Positions 35,940 to 46,524 of a DNA stretch of 64,000 nt are shown one piece after another. The notes under the pieces are model-generated. The model saw only the letters and a list, made by a program, of their open reading frames with translations. It did no database searches and had not been told where the DNA came from. The position numbers and the translations under genes were made by a program. The stretch is taken from contig NC_134373.1 of the NCBI RefSeq assembly GCF_035582795.1, positions 26,382,501 through 26,446,500 on the forward strand, in the 5' to 3' direction. Every line of letters begins with the position of its first letter. Positions within the stretch are counted from its first letter, which is position 1. This DNA is from Mycteria americana. Taxonomy: Eukaryota; Chordata; Aves; Ciconiiformes; Ciconiidae.

Positions 35940-36880
35940 CCCCCCCCTTCCGCACGGCCTCCCCCCCCCCAGCCCTGGCAGCCGGCCCCGCCGGAGCCCC
36001 CGGCCGGCCCCGCCGCCGCTGCCCGCGGTCCGAGGGCGGGGAGCACAGCCTAGTGGCGGGAGCTGGAAGGAGCAGGGCTGCCGGTGCCCCCCCGCCCCGG
36101 CCGGGCTGCGGGGCAGCGGGGACCGGCCCGGGGAGCCGCTGCGGTCAGGGCTGCGGTGGTAAAGCCTGCCCTTCCGCAAGGCCAAGTGCGAGGTCCTGCA
36201 GCCGGGCCGGGGCAACCCACGGTACCAGTACAGGCTGGGGGGGAGGGAGAGCAGCCCTGTGGAGAGGGATCTGGGGATACTGGTGGATGAAAAATTAAAT
36301 ATGAGGTGGCAATGTGCGCTCACAGCCCAGAAAGCCGATCATATCCTGGGCTGCATAACAAGAAAAGTGGCCAGCAGGTCGAGGGAGGTGCTTCTCCCCC
36401 TCCACTCCACTCTTGTGAGACCCCACCTGCAGTACCGCGTCCAGCTCTGAGGCCCCCAGCACAAGAGAGACCTGGAGCTGTTGGAGCGGGTCCAGAGGAG
36501 GGCCACGAAAATGGTCAGAGGGCTGGAATGCCTCTCCTATGAAGAAGGGCTGAGAGTTGGGGCTGTTCAACCTGGAGAAGAAAAGGCTCGGGAGACCTTA
36601 TAGCAGCCTTCTAATACATAAAGGGGGTTATAAGAAAGAGGGAGAGAGACTTTTTACCACAGCCTGTAGTTTTTGCAAGGGGCAGCAGTTTTAAACTGAA
36701 AGAGGTGGTGGGGTCCCACTCCCCAGCAAGGGGAAACGCGGCCGCAGCAGGCTGGGAGGGGCCCCGGGGAGCGAGAGCAGCGGGGGGGCCGGCGGCCGGG
36801 CCGGAAAGCCCCGAGCGGGGCCGTGGCCTGGGCTCTCCCGCTGCCCCCGGCTCTGCGCCCGGCTGGGGCAGGGCGAGCTG
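35940..36880. promoter_or_regulatory. Orphan CpG island interrupted by CR1
   Basis: CpG-dense sequence at 35940-36170 and again at 36720-36880 flanks the CR1 fragment, as if one island were split by the insertion. It is 1.5-2.5 kb upstream of CYP27A1 and 7 kb upstream of WNT6. No exon is recognised. Confidence 0.45.
36175..36706 (+). mobile_element. CR1 LINE 3'-region fragment
   Basis: The sequence follows the CR1 open reading frame 2 tail: GGCCAAGTGCGAGGTCCTGC, then GAGCAGCCCTG, GGGATACTGGTGGATGAAAA, CTGGGCTGCATAACAAG, GAGACCCCACCTGCAGTACC, GAGCTGTTGGAGCGGGTCCA, GAGGGCCACGAAAATGGTCA and CTGTTCAACCTGGAGAAG, ending near TTTTAAACTGAAAGAG. It lacks the 5' part and the usual 3' end with its short microsatellite, and is visibly diverged, so it is an inactive old copy. 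CR1 is characteristic of bird and reptile genomes and supports the host assignment. Confidence 0.92.
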
Positions 36881-37107
36881 CGGAGCTGGCTGTGAACAGC
36901 CATGAGATGGCGGCAGGCGCTCACGCTTGGCTGTCCCAGCCTGAGGTGCCTCACGGGTGTCTGCAGGCACAGGGGTGCCCGGATCCTGCACCGCCAGCCC
37001 CCGCACCGCTGGCGGGGAGCATGTCAGGCACCAGCCTGGAGCCCAGCCTGGGACATCCCTTGTCCCCCAGTGAGGGGGACAACAGCCGCTCACGGGGCGC
37101 TGGGTTG
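36881..37107. other. Spacer between CpG island and inverted-pair element
   Basis: GC-rich, with no feature recognised. Confidence 0.5.
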
Positions 37108-37190
37108 TCTGCCCAATGTGGGGACAAAACCTCTCCGTCCGGGACCTTGACCCCACCGCCCGATAAGGGTGGTTAATGATTAGTGCTGGG
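37108..37190 (+). repeat. Inverted-pair element, upstream copy (HNF1-like core)
   Basis: This copy matches the reverse complement of 40210-40290 over about 80 bp, with identical cores CCCGATAAGGGTGGTTAATG and TGGGGACAA and one small length difference between them. GTTAATGATTAG resembles an HNF1 site, and GGGGTCAAGGTCC (minus strand) resembles a nuclear receptor half-site. It lies 1.2 kb upstream of the CYP27A1 start codon. Confidence 0.8.
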
Positions 37191-37560
37191 ATGTCCCAGC
37201 CGGAGGCACGGTGCTGGCTGCCCCGGGAGTGACACCTGGGCAGAGCAGTGCCCTGCCCCGCAGCCCCAGGACCTGGTGGCAGTGCCAGGCTGGCCAGAGG
37301 GGACATGGCCTGCACCCATGGCCCCAGACACCACCGCAGCAGAGCCCTGCTTGTGGGCTGGACAGCCTGGCCTGCACCAGATTGGGCGGGAGCTGGTGCC
37401 ATGCTCTCCCTGGTGTGAAGACAAACCAAACCTGCCTCCGGTTGGGTCGCCAGCAGCCGCACTGGGCACGCTGAGGTGTCCCCATCCGGGGTCCCGGCTG
37501 GCAGTGCCCAGAGGAAGCTCTGAGAGAGGCCCTGGGACAGCTTGGACCCAGCTCCCTGGG

Positions 37561-37628
37561 GCATCGTCCTGCACTGCAAGGGGACAAGGCAGGGGCATCC
37601 TCCTGCACTGCAAGGGGACAAGGCAGGG
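37561..37628. repeat. 34-bp tandem duplication
   Basis: Two adjacent copies of GCATC(G/C)TCCTGCACTGC followed by AAGGGGACAAGGCAGGG, differing at one base, so the duplication is probably recent. No functional hint. Confidence 0.95.
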
Positions 37629-37734
37629 ACAGGGGTACGACAGACAGGGGATGGAGACAGGGCAGGAGGGCTCAGGCCAGGAGGGACAGCGCCCTGAAGA
37701 GCAGGCCCAGCCGTGAGCCTGGTGCCACTGCAGG

Positions 37735-38330
37735 GTGTGCAGCGTCTGGGGTGCAGTACCCAGTGCCAGAGCGCAGTGCCGGTGCTGGCACACGATGCGC
37801 AGTGCCTGGTGAGCAGTGCCCAGCGCCCGCTGCCCACATGCAATGCCCAGTGTGCAGTAGCTGGTGCTGGTACCGCTGCCCGTGCCGGTACCACTGCCAG
37901 TGCCACACGCTACATCGTGCCCAGGGCGCTGTACCTACCGTGCCGTGCCAGTGCTGGCTGCCAGCCGCCTGGTGCACGGTGCCATTGTGCAGTGCCCAGC
38001 ACGGGGCACCCAGTACCCGGTACGTGGCGCTGAGTACTGCCAGTGCCCGTTCCTGGTACCTATGGTGTGTGATGCCGGTGAGCGGTGCCCGGTGTACGGT
38101 GCTTGGTGGTACCCGGCGCGCCAGAACCAGTACCCGGTAAGCTGTAGCCGGTATCCATGGCCTGGTAGCAGATGCGCACCAGCTGGCGCAAGGCGCCCGG
38201 TCCGCACTGCCCGGTGCCCGGTCCCCGCTGTGCAGCACCCGCTAACCTGTAGCCGGTGCGCGGTACCCGGTGCGCGACGCTCAGTTCCCGGCGCGCGGTA
38301 CCCGGTGCCGGTGCCCGGTTGCCGCCCCCG
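37735..38330. repeat. Degenerate GGTGCCCGGTACC-type repeat at CYP27A1 promoter
   Basis: About 600 bp of loosely repeated CAGTGCC, GGTGCCCGG, GGTACCCGG and GTGCTGGT words running up to about 90 bp before the CYP27A1 ATG. Units of 10-20 bp are too diverged for a clean period. KpnI-like GGTACC palindromes recur. The proximal promoter and 5' UTR of CYP27A1 are therefore probably made of this repeat. Confidence 0.75.
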
Positions 38331-38418
38331 CACCGCCCTCCGCGCCGCCCCCCGCGCCGCCCCCCGCCGCTCCCGGTGCCTCCCCGCCCCGCCCCGTCCC
38401 GTGCGCTGCCGACGGAGC

Positions 38419-41400
38419 ATGGCGGGCCCGAGCGGCGGGGCCCGGCGGCCGCTGCTGCCGCTGCTCCTGCGCCCCCGCCCGCCGCCGCCGCGCAGCAGCC
38501 CGGGGCCGCCGCGCAGGACCGGGGGCTCGGCAGCGGCGGCGGCGGGGCCGGCGCGGCTGAAGGGACCGGAGGAGCTACCGGGGCCGGGGCTGCTCCGGAC
38601 TTTCGTCTGGCTCTTCCTGCGCGGCTACCTGCTGCACACGCACCGGCTGCAGGTGCGCCGGGGCAGCCCGGCCGGGGGGCTGCGGGGGGCCGGGGGTGCG
38701 CGGGGGCCTGGGCGCCCTGCACGGTGCGTGGGGGTGGGGGGGCTGGGAGGGGTGAGTGGCGTGGAGGGGCTCCCGGGTCGCCTGCAGGGAGGGCGCGGTG
38801 CGGAGGGGGGGAGTGGGTGCCTGCCGGGGGCAGGGCGAGATGGGCTCCGGGGGGGAGCAGCCTGCAAGTGACGGCAGGGAGTTGAGCGGGGGCGGCGGGG
38901 CGGGGGAGAGGAGGGGCTGGGCGGCGGGGAGCACCCCTGCACCGTGGGGTGATGCTGGGGCGAGCAGCACGGAGAGGGGCTAGCGCAGAACCGGGTGGCC
39001 CCGGCAGGGTCCTGCCAGCCCAGGGCTGCTCCAGCATCCTCGAGCTGGCCAGGCAGCTAAGGGCAAAGGTTTGGGGGCAGCTCACAGGGTCCCGGCATCC
39101 CCGGGCAGCCTGAGCTGCCCCGGCCGTGACAAGCCGGAGGGGCCGTGGTTTGGGGGGCAGGCAGCCGGGCAGTTGTTTGGGCAGATCATACCCAGGCAGG
39201 CAGGGGAGGGGTAGGCAGAAGTGTTTGTTTTCTTCTGTCGACACTTCCTCATACATTGGATGAAGCAAGCGATGGGCTTGCCTGGCCGCGAGCCAGGCGG
39301 CATCTTCCAGCGCCCTGGAGCTCTGACCGGGCCGGGAGGAGCGTGCAGGATCAGGCCTCCCCGACACCGCAGAGCACCAGGCACTGCTGTTTGGAGAAGG
39401 GGCTGTCACAGGGCAGCGGGGTCTTGGGAAGTGGGCACGGGAGCTCCCTGCTGCTCCCTGCTGCTCCCTCCTGCCCTTGGGGCTCTGAGCACGGCCCGGC
39501 TTTGAAGATAGATGCTCTGGAGGTGCCTTTCCCCAGATCCTGGCAGCTCTCAGCCCTGCTCTCCCAGGCCTGCACCATGCCGGGTCCCGGCTGCCAGCAG
39601 ATGCCGGTGGGCAGGCTTCAGCATGGGCCACGGCTGCCCATGGCCCCACGCAGCGTGTTCACCCGGCGAGCCGCCTGCAGCACCAGGGCAGCCGTCCCTC
39701 CCCCTCCTCCTGCCACCACGCGCGAGGAACGTCTCCCCGCGGTGACGAATCCAGCTGAATCCGGGCGCAGGCTGCGATGCAGTCAGTCACCAAGGGAGAT
39801 TGTACCACGTGCATCCCCGCAGCCACGGGGAACGGGGACCAGGGCTTCCCTGCTAGGTCCCCCGCAGCCCCCCGGGCTTGGCCCTGCTCCGCAGCGGCTC
39901 TGGGGTGCCTGGGTGGGAATGAAAGCACCCCTTGGATGTGGCCCTGTGCAAATCTACTTGCAAAGGGGTGCCCGGCTGCTCCCGAGGGATGCGCTGGGGG
40001 GTCACGGTGCTCCCTGGCGGGGAGGCAGGCATGGCACCCTTGGGTGCGGCCAAGGAGAGGAGAGCTGTGACTGGCAGGGCCCAGAGCGGGACTGATGCTG
40101 GTGAATGTCCCCTTGCTGGCTTGTGAGCCTGTGGCCCCAAGGCCATGCCCCAGGGGTGGCAGCCTGCCCTGGGAGCAGCCCAGTACCACCCCAGCCTGTC
40201 GCTGCCCTCTCAGAGCTGATCATTAACCACCCTTATCGGGTGGTGGGTTCAAGGACCCATGCAGGGACTGTTGTCCCCAGGTTGAGCAGAGCATGGTTGC
40301 GGCCATGCTGGAAGCAGTGGGGCTTGGACCTGCCCACAGCTGCCGCAATGGCCCTGCATCTCGGCAGAGCCCTGTGCTTGGCCGTTTTCCCTGTCCCTGC
40401 TGTCCCCTCTTGGTCTTGCCTCCCCAAAAGACCCACCAGGCCCTCCGTGCATCTCTGGGGTGGGTGAGGGATGTGCGAGCCTGTGCCGGGGGTCGGTGCC
40501 TGGTGTGCTTGGTGCTGGCAGAGGACGCATGCCTGGAGACACCAGCCCAAGCCATCTGCAGAGTGCTTCAAGGATGGTGCCAGCTTGGGGGGTAAGAGGC
40601 GGGTGCTTGGGCCCAGCTGGTGCTGAGGGGTCCCGGGATGGGCGCAGAGCACGCTGGACACACATGGGGCAGGGTCAGGGCAGGGAGGGACTGATCCAGC
40701 CCCAGTGCTGCCCCTGTCCCATTCACCTTGCCATGCTCTGGTGCATCGCAGCTGATGTCCCGGCGCATTTACGGCCCCATCTGGAAGTCGACCTTCGGGC
40801 ATTATGAGAACATCAACATCGGGAGCCCAGTGGTGCTCGAGCAGCTGCTACGGCAGGAGGGCAAGTACCCCATGCGGAGCGACATGGCCCTGTGGAAAGA
40901 GCACCGGGACACCCGGCGCCTGCCCTACGGACCCTTCACCGAGTAAGTCCTGCCCTGGCTGCGCTCTGCAGGGTGGCAGGTGGCTCCTGTCCCTTCCTCG
41001 GGTGTAGGGTCTGGGTGGCAGCTCACTGCTCCCTCTCCTGCAAGCAGCGTGTGTCCCCCCAAGCAGAAGGGCATGGCCACGGGGGGAGGAAAGACCCCAG
41101 GGTGGTTCCAGCCCGGTGTTGGGAGGATGCTCCCGGGGATTGGGAAGTCGGTGCCAGCCACTGCCCCTTGCCCGGCCGTGCCCCCGGCGCTGAGCCCCGT
41201 CCCTGTGCAGGGAAGGGGAGCGCTGGTACCGCCTGCGCCAGGTCCTCAACAAGCGGCTGCTGAAGCCCTCGGAGGCAGTGCTGTACGCGGACGCCATCGG
41301 GGAGGTGGTGTCGGACCTGATGGTGCGGCTGCGGGACGAGCGGAGCCGCAGCCCCTCGGGGGTGCTGGTGGGGGACGTGGCCAACCTGCTCTACCGCTTT

Positions 41401-43416
41401 GCCCTGGAAGGTAGGAAGGGTCCTCCCCCTCGCCCCTGCCCTGCCCCACTCTTCCCATCCCCACGGGGGTCTGAATGTGGCCTGTGCCCCACAGGGATCT
41501 CCTATATCCTCTTCGAGACCCGCATTGGGTGCCTGAAGCAGCAGGTCCCCGCCGAGACCCAGCGCTTCATCGACTCCATCAACCTCATGTTCAAGAACTC
41601 CATCTTCGCCACCGTCCTGCCGCGATGGAGCCGCAAGGTGCTGCCCTTCTGGGACCGCTACCTGGACAGCTGGGACACCATCTTCGCCTTCGGTAAGCGG
41701 TGACAATGGGGGCCCGGCACAGTGGGATCGGACCCCCTAAGGACCCGCAAAAGTGGGGCAGTCCCTATCCACATGTCCTTTTGGCCACCCTCGCTCCATC
41801 AGTGCTGGGTCCCGCTCTCTGTCCCTGTAGGCAAGACCCTGATTGACCGAAAGATGGAGGAGCTGGAGGGGCAGGTGGAGCGGGGCAAGGAGGTGTCCGG
41901 CTACCTGAGCTACCTGCTGGCCAGCGGCAGGCTCAGCCTGGACGAGGTCTATGGCAGTGTGGCCGAGCTGCTGCTGGCTGGCGTGGACACGGTGAGAGCC
42001 GGGCAGCCGCTGCCAGGGGATCCCCGCTGAGCTCCGTGCTGGGGAAATGGGGTCGTGCTCAGGCATGTTCCCCAGCCCCTGCGAGCTCTGGGCTGGTGGG
42101 TTGGGGGGGCTGATGCCCCATAAGGGCAAACTGTCAGGGATGGGTCAGTACAGGCCCTGTCCTCTGCTCTGCTCCCTGCCCTGCTCCCTGCCTCAGTTTC
42201 CCCTGTGCTCGCTGCCCCTCACCCCTGGTTTCCCTGCACCCTGGAGTATCTGGTACCATACTGGTGCCACGCTTGGCACAAGGCTGCTTGGGTACCTGCC
42301 CCATGTCCCTCACTCCCCTCTGTGCTCTGCTCCCCCAGACCTCCAACACGCTGTCCTGGGCCCTCTACCACCTCTCCCGGGACCCGGACATCCAGGAGAC
42401 CCTGTACCAGGAGCTGAAGGCCGTCGTGCCCGCTGACCGGTTTCCTGGTGCTGAGGATATCCCCAAGATGCCGATGCTTCGGGCCGTTATCAAGGAGACG
42501 CTGAGGTACAGCCCAGCCTTGCCCCTGCCCCAGGGTCCCTGTCAACGGCTCCTTCCCCAGGGCCGGGGGCAGCCCCTTCTCCCCCGCATCGGGGGATGCA
42601 CCAGCCGGGGTGGCTGGTGATGGGGGACATGGAGGCACAGGCCAGGCAGGGTGCAAGGCTGAATTTCAGTGCCTCAGGGCCACATCCATCCACCTCCTCC
42701 CTGGGGAGGGGGACGGAGCTGCTGAGCAGCGGGAGATGCTCCCCCTTGTCTTGCCTGTGGCTCTCTCCCTCTGGGGTCCCCAGATGGGTCCTGCTCCCCG
42801 ACAAACTCTCCCCATATCCCGCAGGGTCTACCCTGTGGTGCCCACCAACGCCAGGGTCTTCTATGAGAAGGACATTGTCATCGGAGACTACCTCTTCCCC
42901 AAGAATGTGAGTGGGGGCTGTGCTGTGGGGACCCCCGCTGCACTCGGTGGGGGCCAGGCGGGGGTCATTAAGTGCCCCCTTCTTGCCCCACAGACCCTCT
43001 TTGTCCTGGCGCACTACGCGATGTCCCACGACGAGACCTACTTTCCGGAGCCTGAGCGGTTCCTGCCCCAGCGCTGGCTCCGGGGCCACGGCTCCCCCCA
43101 CCACCCCTTCAGCTCCATCCCCTTCGGCTACGGGGTCCGTGCCTGCGTTGGCCGTCGCATCGCCGAGCTGGAGATGCACCTGGCCCTCGCCAGGGTGAGT
43201 AGGGACCCCCCACCCTGGGCAACTCGCCACGAGCTGGGATGGGGGCCCCAGGGAGTCCCTGAGTCACTGCCACCCACTGTCTCCCCGCAGATCATCCAGG
43301 CATTCGAGGTGCGGCCAGACCCCCGCGGCGTGGAGGTGACATCCGTGTCCCGCATCGTCCTGGTGGCCGACAAGCCCATCAACCTGGAGTTCATCGCTCG
43401 CCCGGGGGCCCCCTGA
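38419..43416 (+). CDS. CYP27A1: CYP27A1, sterol 27-hydroxylase, complete, 9 coding exons, 519 aa
   Basis: Mitochondrial cytochrome P450 that hydroxylates the sterol side chain (bile acid synthesis; also acts on vitamin D), fed by adrenodoxin. Exons: 38419-38652, 40752-40942, 41211-41410, 41495-41692, 41831-41991, 42339-42505, 42825-42906, 42994-43194 and 43291-43416 (1560 nt, all phases consistent). The N-terminus is Arg/Pro/Ala-rich, as expected for a mitochondrial presequence. Family blocks include [43 protein letters not shown]-helix [20 protein letters not shown] (AGVDT at 324-328), ExxR motif ETLR (381-384), [11 protein letters not shown] and the heme loop [10 protein letters not shown] (455-464; ligand Cys462). 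Human CYP27A1 is 531 aa. The ATG was chosen as the in-frame start opening the presequence. It is convergent with PRKAG3. Confidence 0.97.
38653..40751. other. CYP27A1 intron 1
   Basis: The largest CYP27A1 intron (2.1 kb). It starts in the promoter CpG island, which extends to about 38950, and contains the second copy of the inverted-pair element. No extra exon is seen. Confidence 0.8.
40210..40290 (-). repeat. Inverted-pair element, intronic copy (HNF1-like core)
   Basis: Second copy of the 80-bp element, in opposite orientation, in CYP27A1 intron 1 about 1.6 kb past the end of exon 1. Its core CCACCCGATAAGGGTGG is itself nearly palindromic. The matching reading frames ([12 protein letters not shown] in both copies) come from the shared DNA and are not evidence of an exon. 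Confidence 0.8.
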
Positions 43417-44670
43417 CTGCGCGCCCACCCCCCCACCCTGGGTGCCAAGTGGGGACCTGCGCTGCCCCACGAGGAGGGGCAGGAAGGGAACCCCCCCCCC
43501 CCAGCACCCACCACCTGTCCGACTTGGGCCCGGGGGCTCCCAGCCCCGCTGTGGGGAAGGTAGGGGGGGATAAGAGATGCCTCCAAATTGCCCCTGGGGC
43601 ACTAGTGTCCCCCTACCCCAAATCAGCAGGAGGCTTGGGGAACTGCTGTGCCTTTCACACGCTGCGAGGGGTTGCGTCCCCCCCCATCCCGTGCCCAGCT
43701 GGGCTGTGTCGGGGACCTGGGACCTCTGCCGGGGTTGGGGGGGATTCGGGGAGGGGGCTTGCAGCCGTTCAGTGTCTCCTTCGTCCCGTCCTTGTGTAGC
43801 TGCGTGTGGATCTGTGCCTGGAGCCAGGCTGTCTGGGTCCTCTCTGAACAGCTGACCTTGGCCTCAAGCAGCTTCTCCGTGCCTCAGTTTCCCCCCTGCC
43901 TCCCTGGGGAGGGTCGAGCCACCGGTGGGGGTTTGGGGTTTGCACCTGGTCCCAAGGGACAGAGCCAGCCCTGGCCCTGGGCAAGCAGAGCAATAACACA
44001 GTATGTCCCCCCCGATGGGGAGGGGGCCTGTCACCACCCAGCACTGGCACCACGTCCCCTGGCAGAACCAGGGACCTTTTGCTATCAGCCGTTATTTCAC
44101 CGAGATGCTGATATGGGGGCACGGGAACGGGGGCAGGACTCGCTCTGGGTGAAACAGCTGGGAGAGGATCGGCTCAGCTCCCCCAGTCCCCAAGAGGGTA
44201 CATGGGGCTGACACCCAGGGCCATCGCAAGGGCTCAGAGCTGGCAGGAGCCGCAGGCAGGAGATGCGTTGCCACTTGCCTGGGCTCCTGGAGGGCTGGGG
44301 TACCGGGCACCCCCATGGTGAACCCCCCTCACCTTCCTGCTGCTGGGGAGCCCAGCTGGACTGGGGGGAAGCAGCAGGCAGAAACCTTGCTGGCACCAAG
44401 GCTACTGTCCCCAGGGTGTCCCCAAGGGGACCCGTTAACCACTGCCACAGTGGAACCATCAAGGCTACATGACTTGCGGTGAGCCAATGTCCCTGTCCCC
44501 CTGGCTCTACCCAGAGGTATCACCCTCTGCCCACACCACCTTCACTGCAGCGGGTCCTGGTGGGCATCCCAGGCTGGGTGCCCCCTGCCCCGCCAAGCAG
44601 CTGGCACCCCCTCCCCGGCTCTCTCGCTGCACCCCAGAAAGGCTAGGTGGCGGTGCCTGGAGCAGGCTGC
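43417..44670 (+). other. Probable CYP27A1 3' UTR
   Basis: The region from the CYP27A1 stop to the first plus-strand AATAAA contains no other gene. A MIR-like word in reverse orientation (GTGCCTCAGTTTCCCCC) lies at 43879-43895. Its last part may also be the far 3' end of PRKAG3 transcripts. Confidence 0.55.
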
Positions 44671-44676
44671 TTTATT
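44671..44676 (-). terminator. PRKAG3 polyadenylation signal candidate
   Basis: AATAAA on the minus strand (TGTAATAAAGCAGCC context), about 1.85 kb past the PRKAG3 stop. It would place the PRKAG3 3' end inside the region where the CYP27A1 signals lie. Confidence 0.45.
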
Positions 44677-44700
44677 ACAACACGGCTGAACAGAGCAGCA

Positions 44701-44831
44701 AATAAATAAATACCCCCCGCCCACCCCAAAACGTGCACAGGGTCCCCGTGCAAGTGCCCATCCTGGCGCCAGCTCCAGCGCAGGCTGCGCCTCTGCCAGG
44801 GAGCTCCAGCCCTGCGTGACCCTATAATAAA
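44701..44831 (+). terminator. CYP27A1 polyadenylation signal candidates
   Basis: Overlapping AATAAATAAA at 44701-44710 and another AATAAA at 44826-44831, 1.3-1.4 kb past the CYP27A1 stop. These are the first plus-strand canonical hexamers after the gene. Confidence 0.55.
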
Positions 44832-46524
44832 CAAGCCTGTGCGTGCAGCTGAGCCTACGCTACCGGGCACCGGGTGCAGCCAGCGGGACCGTGCTCGCCG
44901 GGGCGGGGGGAGCCGCGGCCGAAGCGCTCAAGTCCAGCAGCAGGATGGGAGCGGGGTGGCCGAGTACCCTGGGGCCGTGCGGGACCGTGCGGGTCCCCGC
45001 GCCCAGCTGTGGGCATGGCACGGCTCCTCGCGGCACAGTGCCCATCGAGCATCACCTTGTGCTCGCTGGTGGGAGGCACCTCCGGGCCCCCTTTTGCCCG
45101 CTCCCTGCCTCCCTGAGGCCAGCAGGATCTGGCCCCCGGGCTCAAGACGAGCCCCAGGACCGGGGTGGGCAGGCAGGCCCTCCCCATGGAGAGCCTCCAG
45201 GGCCCGAGCCTCCTTCCACGGCCCCAGGGCCACGCAAGAGACCCCCAAGTCGGACAAGACCACGGCACTTCCCTGGTGTCTTCAGAGTGAGGCTCGGTCG
45301 ATGCCTGCGGGGCGAGAGAGCGTGTGAGGCCATAACCCCCCGGAGGGCACCGCCGCTGGGCTGGGCATCCTGCGGCCCTCCGACCCGCCTCGGCGGCCAC
45401 AGGGACAGCACAGGGGACAGCAGGGTCTTGCCTCCATCCCTGGCTTGGATGCAAGTCCTGGAGCGGGAGGGGCGTGCTGGCCCGGAGGGGGACATGCCGG
45501 TGGCCCCTCAGCAGCTCCCGGCACAGCCGCCCCCGTGGGCACCAGGGATGGGGTGAGTGAAGGCACCGTGATGGGGAAACGGGGGGCTCCCGTGTCTGGC
45601 GTGATTAACACACGCCACTCCCAGTCCCCTTCTGTGTGGAGCAACTGGGCACTGCTGGGGGACTGGAGGGCATGGGGCTGTCCCAAGCCCGTTCCCCACC
45701 ACCACCCCAAAAAAGCATCATTAACTTTGGGAAGCAGCTGGGCACTGGGGCCAGCTCCCCCCTCCCCAGTTCACCCCTAAATGGGTGCCAGCACCATGGC
45801 CACCCATTGCCAGTGAGGACTCACCAGGCAGTGGGCGAGCGGAGCCAGCGCGGCCCAGGAGTGAGCCCCATCCCTGAGGCAAGCCGTTTCGGGGCTGCTG
45901 CCGGTGGAGGGGGTGGTGGGCTCTGCCAGCCATGGCCTGTGGGTCAGCCACGCCGTGCACATGGCTACTGGTGGGCAGCATGTCCGGGTGTGCGAATGGG
46001 GGTCTGTCCCCTCTGCATCCCTTGGGAATGGCACTGAAGGGGCTCAGGTCTCAGGGGGGCTTTGAGGCGAGGTCAAAAAAGGGCTTTTATCTTGGGCTGC
46101 ATCACACCCCAAAACCCTCATCCAGCCCAAAGCCCAGGGACCTGCAAAACCTGCATCCCACACGCTGCCTGGATGGGGGCCTGGGGGTGTCTCCGTGGCA
46201 GGTGCCCCCATCCTTCCTCACAGACACCAGGGATCAGGACCCCAGAAGGGATCCTCTGTGATCCTTGTGTCCCCAGGGACAAGCAGCATCTGGGTCCTGC
46301 CGTCCCCACCTGGGCACCCAGTGCTGCCGGACCCCAGCCCCAGCCTCCTCCGTCCCCCGGGGCCAGTTTGGCTGGGGTGGAGGCAGGTGGCCCGAGCAGG
46401 GAGGTGACGAGGTATGGGTGACCCAGCAGCAGGGAGGGGACAGGCGCGCAGTGGCGGAGGACGGCGCCTACCTGAAGTGGAGAGAAATGGAGGGTGCAAG
46501 TGGAGAAAGACGGAGCGTCGCGGG
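44832..46524 (-). other. Probable PRKAG3 3' UTR or intergenic DNA
   Basis: No coding feature or clear repeat is seen between the last PRKAG3 exon and the convergent polyadenylation cluster. If the 44671 signal is used, all of this is 3' UTR. Confidence 0.5.

Noticed and set aside
36259-36450. Small open frame as a gene
   Set aside because: It is part of the CR1 reverse-transcriptase tail.
37108-40290. [12 protein letters not shown] peptide shared by two reading frames, as a duplicated coding exon
   Set aside because: The similarity is at DNA level and equally strong in non-reading positions. One copy is antisense to the gene and no flanking exon structure fits.
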